Source of the DNA: Dyadobacter sp.
GTDB taxonomy: Bacteria > Bacteroidota > Bacteroidia > Cytophagales > Spirosomataceae
DNA: 64,000 nt
NCBI RefSeq assembly: GCF_017744695.1
Contig: NZ_JAGIAS010000001.1
Coordinates: 1,393,013-1,457,012, forward strand
Reading direction: 5' to 3'
Within the stretch, counting starts at the first letter, position 1; each line of letters starts with the position of its first letter. A program made the translations under genes and the position numbers. The notes below the pieces were generated by a model. The model did no database searches, was not told the DNA's origin, and saw only the letters and a program-made list of their open reading frames with translations. Below are positions 24,404 to 33,547 of this stretch, piece after piece.

Positions 24404-27211
24404 TCAAATCACCACGTTCACGATGCGCTTCGGCACCACGACTACCTTCTTGGCCGGCTTGCCTTCCATCCATTTCTGAACGGTAGCGTCCGCCAAAACT
24501 TCCTTCTCGATTTCGGCAGGCGGCGTGTCCAATGGGAAGGTCAGCGAAGCACGGACCTTTCCGTTGATCTGCACGGGATATTCAAATACCGATTCCTGCA
24601 CATATTTCGCTTCAAACACCGGGAATGCGGCTTTGGACACCATTCCGGCCTCGTTACCCAGCGCTGCCCACAATTCTTCTGAAATGTGCGGCGCGTAAGG
24701 CGAAAGCAGAACCACCAGTTGTTCCAAAACCTCCTTGCTCTGGCATTTCTGACTGCCCAGCTCGTTCACACACACCATAAATGCACTCACGGCCGTGTTG
24801 AATGAGAAGTTTTCGATATCCTCTCCGATCTTTTTGATCGTTTTATGCAAAATCTTCAGCTCCTCGGGCTTCGCCGGAACATCTTTCACCTGCCACTGCC
24901 CGGTTTCGGTGTAAAACAGCCTCCACAGCTTGCGGATGAAACGGTAAGTACCGTCGATACCGTTCGTGTTCCACGGCTTCGCCTGATCCAATGGCCCCAG
25001 GAACATTTCGTACAAACGCAGGGTATCAGCCCCGTAGCGCTCGACGATATCGTCCGGGTTTACGACATTGAATTTGGATTTGGACATTTTCTCCACTTCC
25101 ACGCCGCAAATGTATTTGCCGTCTTCGAGAATGAATGTCGCCTGCTCGCCCGCAATGTCCGGACGCGTAGCCTTGAACTTCTCGACATCCAGTACATCGT
25201 TTTCGACGATATTCACATCCACATGCAATGCGGAAACCTCATATTGTGATTTCAAACCGGCACTTACAAACACTGGTTTGCTGAAATCTTCACTCTTCAC
25301 CCGGTACACAAAATTGCTGCGCCCCTGGATCATCCCCTGGTTAATCAGCTTTTTGAAAGGTTCCTCTTCCAGCACGAAGCCGCGGTCTTTCATGAATTTA
25401 TTCCAGAAACGGCTGTACAGCAAATGGCCTGTCGCGTGCTCCGTTCCACCGATGTACAAGTCCACGTCTTTCCAGTAGCTGATCGCTTCTTTCGACGCAA
25501 ATTCGTTTTCGTTTTTCGGGTCCATATAGCGGTACCAGTACCAGCTGCTGCCCGCCCAGCCCGGCATGGTGCTCAGCTCGTAGCCATTGCCCGAACCGTG
25601 TTCCCAGCCTTGCGCGCGCCCCAGCGGCGGCTCGCCATTTTCAGTCGGCAGGTATTTGTCAACCTCCGGCAGGTTCAACGGCAGCTCGTTCAAGTCGAGC
25701 AGGTATGGTACCGGCTGGCCTTCGCTGTCGTTTTTGTAATAAACAGGTACCGGCTCGCCCCAATAACGCTGGCGGCTGAATACCGCGTCGCGCAGGCGGT
25801 AGTTGATCTTGCCCTTACCTAATCCTTTTTCTTCCAGTACATTAATCAACTTGTCGGTCGCCTCTTTGTAGGTTAATCCATCGATAATGCCTGAATTGAT
25901 ATATTTTCCTTCCTTGGTCGCGTCGGCCTGTGTTTCAATGTCTTTTTGCGCGTCGAGGATCGGGATAATGGGCAGATTGAAATGCTTCGCAAAGTTCCAG
26001 TCGCGCTGGTCGCCGGATGGCACGGCCATTACCGCACCGGTTCCGTAACCTGCCAACACATAGTCGGCAATGTAAACCGGCACCTTCTCCCCGCTGAACG
26101 GATTGAGCACGTACGCGCCCGTGAATGCTCCCGAGACGGTTTTCACATCCGACATCCGGTCGCGCTCCGACTTCTTCTGCGTCATCGCAATGTACGCATC
26201 GATTTCCGCACGTTGCTCCGCGGTTGTGATCACGTCCACCAGCTCATGCTCCGGTGCGATCACCATGAATGTTACACCGTAAATCGTATCAACGCGGGTC
26301 GTAAATACTTCAATATTAGCATCAACGCCATCCACCGCGAACTTCACCAACGCCCCTACCGATCGTCCTATCCAATTCCGCTGCTGCTCTTTCAATGACT
26401 CCGTCCAATCCACCGTATCCAAACCATCGATCAAACGTTGTGCATATGCGGTAATGCGCATCATCCACTGGCGCATCAGTTTCTGGATCACAGGGAACCC
26501 GCCACGCTCAGAAACGCCGTCCTTCACCTCGTCGTTCGACAATACCGAACCTAATCCCGGGCACCAGTTCACGGTGGCGTCCGCCACGTAGGTCAGGCGG
26601 TATTTCAACGTCATCTTATATTGCGCCTCTTCCGACCATGCATTCCACTCTTCCGCAGTGAATGCCGGGGTATCTTCATCGCAAGGCGCATTGACTTTCG
26701 CATTGCCTTCCTGGCTGAACTTCGCAGTCAGCGTTGCGATCGGCTCTGCCTTGTCGGCATCGTTGTTGTACCAGCTGTTGAACAGCTCGGAGAAAATCCA
26801 CTGCGTCCATTTGTAATAGCCGGGGTCGGAAGTCCGCACCTCGCGGTTCCAGTCGTAGCTCAAACCCAGGTTTTTCAACTGCTCGATATAGCGGGTAATA
26901 TTCTGCTCCGTCGTAATCGCCGGGTGCTGGCCGGTCTGGATCGCATATTGCTCCGCGGGCAATCCAAAGCTGTCGAAACCCATCGGATGCAGCACATTGA
27001 AGCCTTTCAGCCTTTTGTAGCGGGAATAGATGTCGGAAGCGATGTATCCCAGCGGATGGCCCACATGCAAGCCCGCCCCCGAAGGATAAGGAAACATATC
27101 CAACACATAATACTTAGGCAAATCCGACGCGTTCGACACGCTGAAAGTGCCGTTTTGCTGCCAGTAGTCCTGCCATTTTTTTTCTATTTCCCGATGACTG
27201 TACTCACTCAT
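24404..27211 (-). CDS. leuS: Leucyl-tRNA synthetase
   Basis: A 935-residue class I aminoacyl-tRNA synthetase that charges tRNA-Leu in the cytoplasm. The HIGH motif appears as HVGH (49-52, in [16 protein letters not shown]) and the KMSKS loop is KMSKS at 708-712. The CP1 editing domain is visible in the middle ([29 protein letters not shown]). The length is slightly above the usual 800-870 and fits Bacteroidetes LeuS. It is a single-gene unit bounded by the bidirectional terminator. Confidence 0.98.
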   Translation of the reverse strand: MSEYSHREIEKKWQDYWQQNGTFSVSNASDLPKYYVLDMFPYPSGAGLHVGHPLGYIASDIYSRYKRLKGFNVLHPMGFDSFGLPAEQYAIQTGQHPAITTEQNITRYIEQLKNLGLSYDWNREVRTSDPGYYKWTQWIFSELFNSWYNNDADKAEPIATLTAKFSQEGNAKVNAPCDEDTPAFTAEEWNAWSEEAQYKMTLKYRLTYVADATVNWCPGLGSVLSNDEVKDGVSERGGFPVIQKLMRQWMMRITAYAQRLIDGLDTVDWTESLKEQQRNWIGRSVGALVKFAVDGVDANIEVFTTRVDTIYGVTFMVIAPEHELVDVITTAEQRAEIDAYIAMTQKKSERDRMSDVKTVSGAFTGAYVLNPFSGEKVPVYIADYVLAGYGTGAVMAVPSGDQRDWNFAKHFNLPIIPILDAQKDIETQADATKEGKYINSGIIDGLTYKEATDKLINVLEEKGLGKGKINYRLRDAVFSRQRYWGEPVPVYYKNDSEGQPVPYLLDLNELPLNLPEVDKYLPTENGEPPLGRAQGWEHGSGNGYELSTMPGWAGSSWYWYRYMDPKNENEFASKEAISYWKDVDLYIGGTEHATGHLLYSRFWNKFMKDRGFVLEEEPFKKLINQGMIQGRSNFVYRVKSEDFSKPVFVSAGLKSQYEVSALHVDVNIVENDVLDVEKFKATRPDIAGEQATFILEDGKYICGVEVEKMSKSKFNVVNPDDIVERYGADTLRLYEMFLGPLDQAKPWNTNGIDGTYRFIRKLWRLFYTETGQWQVKDVPAKPEELKILHKTIKKIGEDIENFSFNTAVSAFMVCVNELGSQKCQSKEVLEQLVVLLSPYAPHISEELWAALGNEAGMVSKAAFPVFEAKYVQESVFEYPVQINGKVRASLTFPLDTPPAEIEKEVLADATVQKWMEGKPAKKVVVVPKRIVNVVI

Positions 27212-27426
27212 ATCCTGTTAGTTGTTATGCTTTTCCCGGGTTTTCGGTGTGTATATCCGACCAAAATACTGATTATCAGAAGGTAAAGCTTTGATTTATT
27301 TTCTATTTCTTCAAATAAACCGCAAAAATAGCGTTTTTTGATCGGATTCGGGCGGTTGTCGATAATCCGGCACAGGATTTTACCGTTAAGCAGCAGTTAT
27401 CCATCTTACCCCAGTTTTTAAACACT

Positions 27427-28098
27427 ATGAAAAACGTGACGATTGCGCTGCTTGCATTATTGATCAGCTACTCCGCTTCCGCTCAGTACGACCCCGCTTT
27501 CCGCTTCGGTATCAAGGCGGGAGCCAATTTATCGAACATCAACGGCAGCAACGACCTCACCCTCGCGCCGGGAGGAAATGCATTCAACTTTAAGGATAAT
27601 TCGAACCGCTCGCTGGGGTTTGCCGGCGGCGTTTTCTTCCGCTTTGGAAAAACATTCTACATACAACCTGAGTTACTCTTGTCCCAGAAAGGGGGGAAAT
27701 TCAACGTTTACAAGGACGGCCTGACCAATTCAGAGGGCAAGGTCGACGTCAGGTTCAGCAACTTTGACGTGCCTGTGCTTTTCGGCTTCCGCGTTGCCAA
27801 ATTTTTCCGCGTCAATGTGGGCCCCATGGCGTCGCTCAGGTTATCTAGTAACGGCAAGCTCAGCGATTCATTCGACGATTTCACGGGCGACAATTCGGAC
27901 GTCACTTTCAAGAACCGGTTAGCCTATGGTTATCAGGCCGGCGTAGGCTTCGATTTCGGGCGGATGAGCCTGGATGTACGCTACGAAGGCAACTTCACGG
28001 AGATCGTAAAAGTGAATTTCAACAATGCGACGACCGCTTCTCAGTTTGGTAAAAAGGGTAACCTATTCCAGGCCACGCTCGGCTTCGCCATTTTTTAG
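27427..28098 (+). CDS. Outer membrane beta-barrel protein, PorT-like
   Basis: 223 residues with a signal peptide (to about 19, SYSASAQ). GIKAGANLSNI at the N-terminus, then amphipathic strands ending in aromatic residues (FYIQPELLLSQKGG, FDVPVLFGFRV, YGYQAGVGFDFGRM, final TLGFAIF). This is the PorT/OMP_b-brl_2 pattern of eight-stranded barrels widespread in Bacteroidetes. The function of most members is unknown; PorT itself assists type IX secretion. It has its own terminator downstream. Confidence 0.85.
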   Translation: MKNVTIALLALLISYSASAQYDPAFRFGIKAGANLSNINGSNDLTLAPGGNAFNFKDNSNRSLGFAGGVFFRFGKTFYIQPELLLSQKGGKFNVYKDGLTNSEGKVDVRFSNFDVPVLFGFRVAKFFRVNVGPMASLRLSSNGKLSDSFDDFTGDNSDVTFKNRLAYGYQAGVGFDFGRMSLDVRYEGNFTEIVKVNFNNATTASQFGKKGNLFQATLGFAIF

Positions 28099-28126
28099 AA
28101 ACGAAGAGAATTAAAGCAAAAACAGG

Positions 28127-28160
28127 AAACGGAATCTGTGTAAACGGTTCCGTTTTTTTT
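28127..28160 (+). terminator. Intrinsic terminator after the PorT-like gene
   Basis: AAACGGAA (28127-28134) and TTCCGTTT (28148-28155) pair perfectly and a run of eight T residues continues the right arm. Confidence 0.85.
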
Positions 28161-28193
28161 ATTCCTCATGAATGCCGAATGCGGGGCTATTTC

Positions 28194-28201
28194 TACTTTT
28201 G
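28194..28201 (+). promoter_or_regulatory. Predicted -7 element for the ScfR-type regulator
   Basis: TACTTTTG fits TAnnTTTG and lies 63 nt upstream of the GTG start at 28265. The -33 region (ATG at the expected place) is poor. Confidence 0.4.
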
Positions 28202-28264
28202 TGTTTCATTCGTTAAATTGCCTGTAAGCAAAATCGCACAAAATCAGGCCCATATCTCAGCACA

Positions 28265-29755
28265 GTGGCTATCAATCAGGATAATGTAAGACTTGTTTTC
28301 GGACTCAAACTCAAACAGCTCCGGCTCGACAAGGGAATGTCGCTCAGCGAACTTTCCCAGAAATCGGGGTTGTCGATTTCTTATATCAATGAAATTGAAA
28401 AAGGAAAGAAGTACCCGAAATCCGACAAAATCCTTGCATTGGCGAGCGCCATTGAGGTCGATTACGACACGCTGGTTTCATTAAAACTGAGCAAACGGCT
28501 GGAACCGATTTCCGATCTGCTCAGCTCGAATATCCTGACGGAACTCCCCCTCGAATTGTTCGGCATCGACCCCGCCAACCTGCTCGAAATCCTTTCCGAT
28601 GCGCCTACCAAAATCAGCGCGTTCGTGGGAACGCTCATCGAGATCGCCCGGAATTACAACATGTCGATCGAGAAGTTCTATTTCTCGGCCCTGCGGACGT
28701 ATCAGGAAATGCACGATAATTATTTCGAGGATATCGAAGAGGAAGCCGAGCGTTTTCTGGGGGAGCAAAATGTGGAAGCAACGCAGTTGCTCGATGAGCA
28801 GCAGCTCGAAACCATTCTCAAAGAGCAGTACGGCTACACGATCGAGCCTATTAATGAGCGCAATAATCCCGAGTTTGCGACGGTGCGGTCGCTTACAATC
28901 CCTAATGCAGCCGGCACGCGCCTGTTGATCAATGCACATTTATCCTCCGTGCAACGGGCATTTATTTACGGGCGGGAAATAGGGTATTTGTATCTCAATC
29001 TGAAAAACAGGTTGCACACCACGGCGCTCGTCGAAGCGGAATCGTTCGAGCAACTTTTGAACAATTTCAAAGCTTCCTATTTCGGCAGTGCCATTATCAT
29101 CAAAAGAAGCCTGCTGGTGCCCGCCATCGCCGATTTCTTTGCACAAAAAACCTGGCAACCGGAGAAGCTGATCCAACTCATTCATGACTTCAATACCACG
29201 CCGGAATCTTTCTGTTACCGCCTCAGCAATATCCTGCCGCGTTATTTCGGCATTAACCAGATTTTCTTTTCGCGTTTCAACAATTTCGTCGGGCAGAACC
29301 TGTTCCATATGACGAAGGAAATGCACATTTCGAGAAAGCATTACCCGCACACCGTCCGCGACGAGCATTACTGTCGCCGGTGGGTAGCGCTCACGATCCT
29401 GAACGATCTGGGGGAGATAATCCAGGCGAAACAGCCACCCCGCATTTTGTGCAAGGCCCAGAAATCGACGTATATCGATACACAGGACCAATATCTCGTG
29501 GTGAGTTTCGCACAACCCATGTCGCCCACGCCCAACCTGAATGTGAGCGTGTCGATGGGTATTTACCTGGACGAGCAAACACGGGAGAAACTGGCTTTCC
29601 TCGATGACCCTTCCCTGGCCGCCAGAGAAGTAAACCAGACCTGCGAGCGCTGTTCCCTGTTCGATTGCCGGGAGCGGATTGCAGCGCCGGTAATCCTGCA
29701 AAAACGGCATAAAAACGAGGAACTCCGGAAAGCCCTGAAGCGGATGATTAACTGA
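28265..29755 (+). CDS. XRE-family regulator with IrrE-like and ScfR domains
   Basis: 496 residues starting at GTG. Residues about 10-65 are an XRE helix-turn-helix (MSLSELSQKSGLSISYINEIEKG). The middle has an ImmA/IrrE-like domain, but the HExxH zinc site reads REIGY (YGREIGYLYL), so peptidase activity is unlikely. The C-terminus matches the short-chain fatty acyl regulator (ScfR) type, with HYCRRW and a cysteine cluster CERCSLFDC near the end. RamB and PrpR of actinobacteria share this layout and control acetate or propionate metabolism by sensing acyl-CoA. The target genes here are unknown; an acyl-CoA dehydrogenase lies two genes away. Confidence 0.85.
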   Translation: MAINQDNVRLVFGLKLKQLRLDKGMSLSELSQKSGLSISYINEIEKGKKYPKSDKILALASAIEVDYDTLVSLKLSKRLEPISDLLSSNILTELPLELFGIDPANLLEILSDAPTKISAFVGTLIEIARNYNMSIEKFYFSALRTYQEMHDNYFEDIEEEAERFLGEQNVEATQLLDEQQLETILKEQYGYTIEPINERNNPEFATVRSLTIPNAAGTRLLINAHLSSVQRAFIYGREIGYLYLNLKNRLHTTALVEAESFEQLLNNFKASYFGSAIIIKRSLLVPAIADFFAQKTWQPEKLIQLIHDFNTTPESFCYRLSNILPRYFGINQIFFSRFNNFVGQNLFHMTKEMHISRKHYPHTVRDEHYCRRWVALTILNDLGEIIQAKQPPRILCKAQKSTYIDTQDQYLVVSFAQPMSPTPNLNVSVSMGIYLDEQTREKLAFLDDPSLAAREVNQTCERCSLFDCRERIAAPVILQKRHKNEELRKALKRMIN

Positions 29756-29915
29756 TCATTTCCGGTTATCTATTATATTTAAAACGTAAACCCGGGAAAT
29801 TTTGAACCTTCAATGGGGGTTTCCTGTCAAATAAATGTCTGATAAGTACCCTGCCGGTTGCTATTAAAAAAATCTTAGAAATAGGCAGGCGGAAACTTAC
29901 AGTTCTCTTCTCAAC

Positions 29916-29923
29916 TATCTTTG
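29916..29923 (+). promoter_or_regulatory. Predicted -7 element for the sterol-desaturase-like gene
   Basis: TATCTTTG matches TAnnTTTG and sits 22 nt before the ATG at 29946. The -33 region has only TTA at the expected distance. Confidence 0.5.
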
Positions 29924-29945
29924 TTTATTATTTGAAGAAATTGCT

Positions 29946-30941
29946 ATGCCCGGCACTTATGATTTTGAGGATCTCATTTTAAAACTGTCGACCCCATTTT
30001 ATATATGTCTGATCGGTCTTGAGATCTTTTTAACATACAAAACACCCCACGAGGAACTGGCCAAACGTCCGGCCTATTCTCTGAAAGACACATTAATGAA
30101 CGCGGTGCTGATGCTGCTCAACGGCGGCATCGATTTGCTTTTCCGCGCTGCGTACGTGAGCGTGCTGATCTGGTTTTACAATTTCTCCTTCTTGGAACCG
30201 ATCGCTAATCCTTACTGGTACTGGCTCGCATTGTTCCTCGCCGAGGACCTCGCATTCTACACGTTACATTACGTCGATCACCACTGCCGACTGTTCTGGG
30301 CTGTGCACGTGACGCACCATTCGTCAGAGCATTTCAACCTGACCACAGGCTTCCGGTCGTCGGTATTCCAGCCGCTTTACCGGTTTATTTACTTCATCCC
30401 GCTCACATTGGTGGGTTTCAACCCGGCTGATATCATCGTCATGTACTCCATCACGCAGATTTACGGCATTATCGTCCACACCGAATACGTGGGCAAACTG
30501 GGCTGGCTGGAATACATTTTCGTAACGCCTTCACACCACCGCGTGCACCACGCGAGCAACGTCCAGTACCTTGATAAGAACATGGGGATGTGCCTGATCA
30601 TCTGGGATCGACTGTTTGGTACTTTCCAAGAGGAGTTGCCTGGTGAACCTCCGCGATATGGTCTCACCAAATCCATGGAACAGCAAGGTCTGGGGCAGAC
30701 CGTTTTCCACGAATGGAAGGCTATCAGTGAAGATTTCTCGCAGCCGATCGATTTGAAGACGAAGCTGAAATACCTGTTCAAAGCCCCGGGATGGTCGCCG
30801 GACGGTTCGCGGGAGACGAGTAAGGATTTGCAGCGGAAGCTGGCGAATGGTACTTCGGCTGTCGGCTATCAGCCATCAGACCATTCATCAGCCAATTTCG
30901 AAGCCCGACAGCCGACTGCCGAGAGCCGAAGTACTATTTAA
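29946..30941 (+). CDS. Sterol desaturase / fatty acid hydroxylase family protein
   Basis: 331 residues, integral membrane, with a di-iron histidine set: HYVDHH, HVTHHSSEHFN and HRVHH. Hydrophobic helices lie at FYICLIGLEIFLT, LFRAAYVSVLIWFYNF and FIYFIPLTLVGF. Such enzymes hydroxylate or desaturate lipids using O2. The C-terminal tail from about residue 303 is encoded by the GGCTGTCGGCT repeat at 30852-30932, so the last 29 residues are probably an accidental extension. The gene end overlaps the convergent acyl-CoA dehydrogenase stop by 8 nt. The lipid substrate is unknown. Confidence 0.88.
   Translation: MPGTYDFEDLILKLSTPFYICLIGLEIFLTYKTPHEELAKRPAYSLKDTLMNAVLMLLNGGIDLLFRAAYVSVLIWFYNFSFLEPIANPYWYWLALFLAEDLAFYTLHYVDHHCRLFWAVHVTHHSSEHFNLTTGFRSSVFQPLYRFIYFIPLTLVGFNPADIIVMYSITQIYGIIVHTEYVGKLGWLEYIFVTPSHHRVHHASNVQYLDKNMGMCLIIWDRLFGTFQEELPGEPPRYGLTKSMEQQGLGQTVFHEWKAISEDFSQPIDLKTKLKYLFKAPGWSPDGSRETSKDLQRKLANGTSAVGYQPSDHSSANFEARQPTAESRSTI
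30852..30932. repeat. Word-repeat hairpin inside the desaturase 3' end
   Basis: ACTTCGGCTGTCGGCTATCAGCC (from 30852) and the terminal CTGCCGAGAGCCGAAGT (to 30932) form imperfect inverted arms with flush ACTTCGGCT/AGCCGAAGT ends. It is the same word family as 7801-7890 but here lies inside a reading frame. Confidence 0.75.
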
Positions 30942-32097
30942 ACGCCTGCACCCCCGTAATCTCCGCGCCCAGAATCAGCAGATGAATATCGTGCGTCCCC
31001 TCGTAGGTAATCACCGATTCGAGGTTCATCATGTGGCGCATAATGGGGTACTCGCCGGTAATGCCCATAGCGCCGAGGATCTGGCGGGCCTCGCGGGCGG
31101 TATGTAAGGCCATTTCCACATTATTTCTTTTCGCCATGGAAATCTGGACGGTAGTAGCTTCGCCGGCGTCCATCAATTTGCCCAGGCGCCATGCGAGCAA
31201 TTGCGCTTTTGTTATCTCTGTCAGCATTTCGGCCAGTTTCTTTTGCGTAAGCTGAAATGCACCGATCGGTTTGTCAAACTGAATGCGCTCCGCAGCGTAC
31301 TTCACAGCGGTTTCATAGCAATCGATCGCCGCGCCGATAGCGCCCCAAGCGATGCCGTACCGCGCTTTATCGAGGCATTGCAAGGGAGCTTTCAGCCCCT
31401 CAGCGCCTGGAAGAATATGTGTTTCAGGAATCAGTACATTGTCAAAAACCAGTTCGCCCGTCGCGCTCGCGCGCAACGACCATTTGTGATGGATTTCAGG
31501 CGTTGAAAAACCTTCCATACCGCGCTCGACGATCACACCTTGTACCCTCCCTGCTTCATTCCGTGCCCATACCACGCCGACTTGTGCAAAAGGGGCATTC
31601 GAAATCCACATTTTGGAGCCATTGAGCAGATAACCACCTTCGGTTTTCACAACATGCGTCTTCATCCCACCAGGATTCGAACCATGGTCCGGCTCGGTAA
31701 GCCCAAAACATCCCAGCCATTCCCCGGTCGCGAGTTTGGGCAAATATTTACGTTTTTGTTCCTCGGAACCAAATGCATAAATAGGCCACATCACCAGCGA
31801 GCTCTGCACCGAAATGGTCGAGCGCATACCCGAATCGCCCTTTTCGATCTCCTGGCACATCAGTCCGTAGCTGGTATAGTCCAGCCCGCCACCGCCATAT
31901 CCAGCCGGGATCGTCGGCCCGAAGACACCCAGCTCTCCAAATTTGGGGATTAAGTGCAAAGGGAACTCCGCCTTTTGGGCATAATCTTCGATAATCGGCT
32001 TGATTTCGCGATCAGAAAAGTCGCGCACAGCCAGCTGAATGAGGCGCTGCTCTTCGGTCAGCAGGTCGGCAATGTTGAAAAAATCGGTTTGGCTCAT
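30934..32097 (-). CDS. Acyl-CoA dehydrogenase, glutaryl-CoA dehydrogenase type
   Basis: 387 residues of the FAD acyl-CoA dehydrogenase family. [14 protein letters not shown] (FAD/substrate loop), [36 protein letters not shown] and the C-terminal [16 protein letters not shown] with the catalytic Glu are visible. The DHGSNPGGM and YEGTHDIH forms are characteristic of glutaryl-CoA dehydrogenase, which oxidises and decarboxylates glutaryl-CoA to crotonyl-CoA in lysine/tryptophan breakdown. A general short-chain acyl-CoA dehydrogenase remains possible. An orphan HicB gene lies 18 nt upstream in the same direction. Confidence 0.88.
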   Translation of the reverse strand: MSQTDFFNIADLLTEEQRLIQLAVRDFSDREIKPIIEDYAQKAEFPLHLIPKFGELGVFGPTIPAGYGGGGLDYTSYGLMCQEIEKGDSGMRSTISVQSSLVMWPIYAFGSEEQKRKYLPKLATGEWLGCFGLTEPDHGSNPGGMKTHVVKTEGGYLLNGSKMWISNAPFAQVGVVWARNEAGRVQGVIVERGMEGFSTPEIHHKWSLRASATGELVFDNVLIPETHILPGAEGLKAPLQCLDKARYGIAWGAIGAAIDCYETAVKYAAERIQFDKPIGAFQLTQKKLAEMLTEITKAQLLAWRLGKLMDAGEATTVQISMAKRNNVEMALHTAREARQILGAMGITGEYPIMRHMMNLESVITYEGTHDIHLLILGAEITGVQAFK

Positions 32098-32115
32098 TTC
32101 AGGGTCAGGCTTACA

Positions 32116-32316
32116 TCAGTTGCCATTGGCTTTGGGAATTTTCCTGCCCAGCGCCGTTGCAGTAGCAATCCATTCCTCGATCACTCGTTGGGCATTTGTC
32201 AATGCTTCGCTTTGCGTTGCACCATCAGCCATGCATCCCGGCAATTCTGGAACTTCCACAATAAATGATCGATCTTCCTCGCTCCAATACATGATCAATT
32301 CGTGATTACCTGGCAT
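32116..32316 (-). CDS. HicB-like antitoxin-family protein
   Basis: About 66 residues from the ATG at 32316. YWSEEDRSFIVEVPELPGCMADGATQSEAL is the HicB partial RNase H-like fold. HicB normally pairs with the small toxin HicA, but no HicA reading frame is visible on either side, so it is an orphan. It lies 18 nt upstream of the acyl-CoA dehydrogenase and 50 nt downstream of the TIM-barrel gene, all leftward, so it may simply be part of that transcript. Confidence 0.75.
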   Translation of the reverse strand: MPGNHELIMYWSEEDRSFIVEVPELPGCMADGATQSEALTNAQRVIEEWIATATALGRKIPKANGN

Positions 32317-32366
32317 AAGCAAAGGTTGTTTACAATTTCAGAATTAATCTTAGACCATCAAAATGC

Positions 32367-33290
32367 TCAAACCCCAAACACCTTCTTTACATAAACCAAA
32401 TCCTCCTTATGTGCCTCAACGCCGTCCATCGTCTTCGGCGAAGTTTTTTCAAGGCATTGCTCCAAAACCAAATGCGGCTTTACACCCAGGTTATCCAACG
32501 CATGAGCCAGTCTCGGATAATCGATATCTCCTTCCGTGAAAGTTTCCTGCCAGATACCGCCTTTAGATTGCCGTAAATGCAGCTCGGCAATGCGTTTGCC
32601 ATACAATTTCACAATATCAAACAACGCTACCTGCGAATTGCCAGAGCCGCGGTAAACCCAATGCACATCGAGGCACAGCGACACGTTTTTCGGATCGGTG
32701 GCGAGCAGCATATGGTGGAACTCCCGCGCAGCCGCACGCAGCTCCACGTCGTGTGTGTGGTATGCGAGGGTCATACCCCGTTTTTTGAGCTCCGCCCCAA
32801 GTTTATCAAGGTTTTGAGCCTGCCGGGTCAGTTGCTCGTCGGATTTATTCTTGTCGCTGCCCCATTGAATAGGACTGGGATTTGTCACAATGATTTTGGT
32901 ATCCACCGCTTTGAGTGCATCAGCAATGGATAGCACCGATTCAATGGATTTGACGCCTTCCGCTGCCTCGTGCAATGCGGTATTGACGTACACGGATGGC
33001 ATTGCCAGCCGGTGTTTTTTAAGTACCGGGAGTAGTTTCGACACTTCGTCAGCATTGTTGAACGCAGGTTCATAGGCCTTCAATCCCGTCGAAGCAAATT
33101 CGGCCAGCGAGGCGTCCGGATCCTTGCCCCAGTCTTTCCCGTCGCGGGCATAAAAGGTGATCCACGAGTACTGATTGCACGACAGCGGCAGGGCTGCGGC
33201 ATGCTGCTCGGCACGGGCGGCTTCCGAAAGTACTGCGGCCCCGGCCGAAACAGCCAGGGTGTTCAGGAATTGGCGGCGATTTTGCGACAT
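32367..33290 (-). CDS. Tat-exported sugar phosphate isomerase/epimerase-like TIM barrel
   Basis: 307 residues. The start has a twin-arginine signal (QNRRQFLNTLAVSAGAAVL), followed by an AP-endonuclease-2/xylose-isomerase-like barrel: MTLAYHTHDVEL, SLCLDVHWVYRGSG, ELHLRQSKGG and LVLEQCLEK provide the metal-binding His, Asp and Glu residues of this fold. Members act as sugar isomerases, epimerases or oxidation-coupled enzymes on carbohydrates. Export indicates a periplasmic substrate. The exact reaction is not identifiable. Confidence 0.83.
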   Translation of the reverse strand: MSQNRRQFLNTLAVSAGAAVLSEAARAEQHAAALPLSCNQYSWITFYARDGKDWGKDPDASLAEFASTGLKAYEPAFNNADEVSKLLPVLKKHRLAMPSVYVNTALHEAAEGVKSIESVLSIADALKAVDTKIIVTNPSPIQWGSDKNKSDEQLTRQAQNLDKLGAELKKRGMTLAYHTHDVELRAAAREFHHMLLATDPKNVSLCLDVHWVYRGSGNSQVALFDIVKLYGKRIAELHLRQSKGGIWQETFTEGDIDYPRLAHALDNLGVKPHLVLEQCLEKTSPKTMDGVEAHKEDLVYVKKVFGV

Positions 33291-33373
33291 GGATTTATGG
33301 GTTTGAATAGTGTTTGACGATCGTTATGCATTAAAGTAGCACCGCGCGGTTTGCTACCCGGGTATGCTGCCAA

Positions 33374-33480
33374 GGGTGGTCAGGTGTGGTCATGGATTGT
33401 CAGGAATGGTGAAGGGTTGTCGAGATGCGGTCAGGTACTGTCAGAGGTAGTCATGTGTTGTCAGGTGTGTCAGGGATTGT
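33374..33480. repeat. Direct array of degenerate GGTCAGG/ATTGTCAGG words
   Basis: At least eight imperfect copies of a word close to GGTNNTGTCAGG in one orientation, with irregular 8-15 nt spacing (for example GTGGTCAGGTGTGGTCATGG and ATTGTCAGGAATGG). It shares the word family of 22391-22480 but lacks the inverted half. Confidence 0.7.
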
Positions 33481-33486
33481 GCGGGG

Positions 33487-33516
33487 TTGCGTGCTGTGAA
33501 AGTATCCGTACCTTTG
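33487..33516 (+). promoter_or_regulatory. Consensus Bacteroidetes promoter for the FAD dehydrogenase gene
   Basis: TTG (33487-33489), a 19-nt spacer, then TACCTTTG (33509-33516) exactly fit TTG-N19-TAnnTTTG. The start codon at 33548 follows after a leader of about 25 nt. Confidence 0.8.
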
Positions 33517-33547
33517 CAGCATTAAAGGATAAATCCCTTTCCGGAAT

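Noticed and set aside
33374..33480. CRISPR-like array
   Set aside because: Word copies are short, degenerate and irregularly spaced. There are no constant repeats with unique spacers and no cas genes.
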